Source: a virus. From it: 30,624 nucleotides of DNA. The stretch covers positions 1 to 30,624 of the IMG/VR virus record IMGVR_UViG_3300008108_000227. One strand, 5' to 3'. The notes beneath the pieces were generated by a model. It did not search any database, was not told the origin of the DNA, and saw nothing but the letters and a program-made list of their open reading frames with translations. The translations under genes and the position numbers were made by a program. Positions 30,538 through 30,624 of this stretch are shown here, one piece after another; the stretch's first letter is position 1; each line of letters opens with the position of its first letter.

Positions 30538-30624
30538 ATGGGCTTCCTGTCAATCAACGGCGACAGGTCGGCGTCCTCGAAGTCGAGGATGGTAGCCTCT
30601 GGAGCATTCACCCCTCGCTCCATC
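30538..30624 (+). CDS. Partial CDS running off the window end
   Basis: ATG 30538 starts two bases after the previous stop (spaced by A) and the frame is open for 29 codons to the last base: MGFLSINGDRSASSKSRMVA, then SGAFTPRSI. Ser/Arg-rich, no motif. The opposite strand has a longer ORF here, which I take as a shadow because all neighbours are plus-strand and coupled. Function cannot be told from this length. Confidence 0.5.
   Translation, partial: MGFLSINGDRSASSKSRMVASGAFTPRSI

Overview
This 30.6 kb window is a continuous stretch of the structural region of a tailed double-stranded DNA phage or prophage with HK97-type head genes and a long, probably non-contractile, tail (siphovirus-like). 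Every gene I accept is on the plus strand. Genes are tightly packed: many stop and start codons overlap (ATGA, GTGA, TAATG), and the largest gap is about 160 bases. The DNA is GC-rich, which fits a high-GC bacterial host. Nothing in the sequence names the host. I see no integrase, repressor, replication gene, tRNA, rRNA or CRISPR array, so lifestyle cannot be decided.

Head module (44-11243): P27-type small terminase, large terminase interrupted in its P-loop by an intein, HK97-type portal, a bacterioferritin-like protein, a long prohead protease with extra domains, the major capsid protein with an N-terminal scaffold-like segment, a probable head decoration protein, a GT-A glycosyltransferase, a small basic-tailed protein, and the connector and head-closure proteins. 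Neck and tail module (11240-19843): gp10-like neck protein, DUF3168-like tail terminator, three consecutive small tail-tube-like proteins, a tail assembly chaperone pair with a complete -1 frameshift signal (heptamer, 6-base spacer, hairpin), a 1,284-residue tape measure protein, and three uncharacterised tail-tip-region proteins.

Distal module (19847-30624): a 1,965-residue protein combining RCC1-like motifs with many GGSGYTSAP-type repeats, probably a tail-tip or receptor-binding protein. After it comes a coupled accessory cassette: a CGC-motif protein, an HExxH metalloprotein, a small helical protein, a calcineurin-like phosphoesterase, a dCMP-deaminase-like enzyme and a dNMP kinase. Then follow a one-TM plus coiled-coil protein (holin candidate), a beta-rich protein, a tail-fibre-like protein, another small beta-rich protein, and a CDS cut by the window end.

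The most unusual points are: a class 3 intein (Trp-Cys-Thr triplet, Ala1) with a LAGLIDADG endonuclease in the terminase P-loop; a bacterioferritin fold with a degraded metal site inside the head operon, directly before a protease carrying a four-cysteine HiPIP-like cluster and a duplicated domain; a textbook frameshift element; a tail tube that may be built from three paralogues; and the giant repeat protein.
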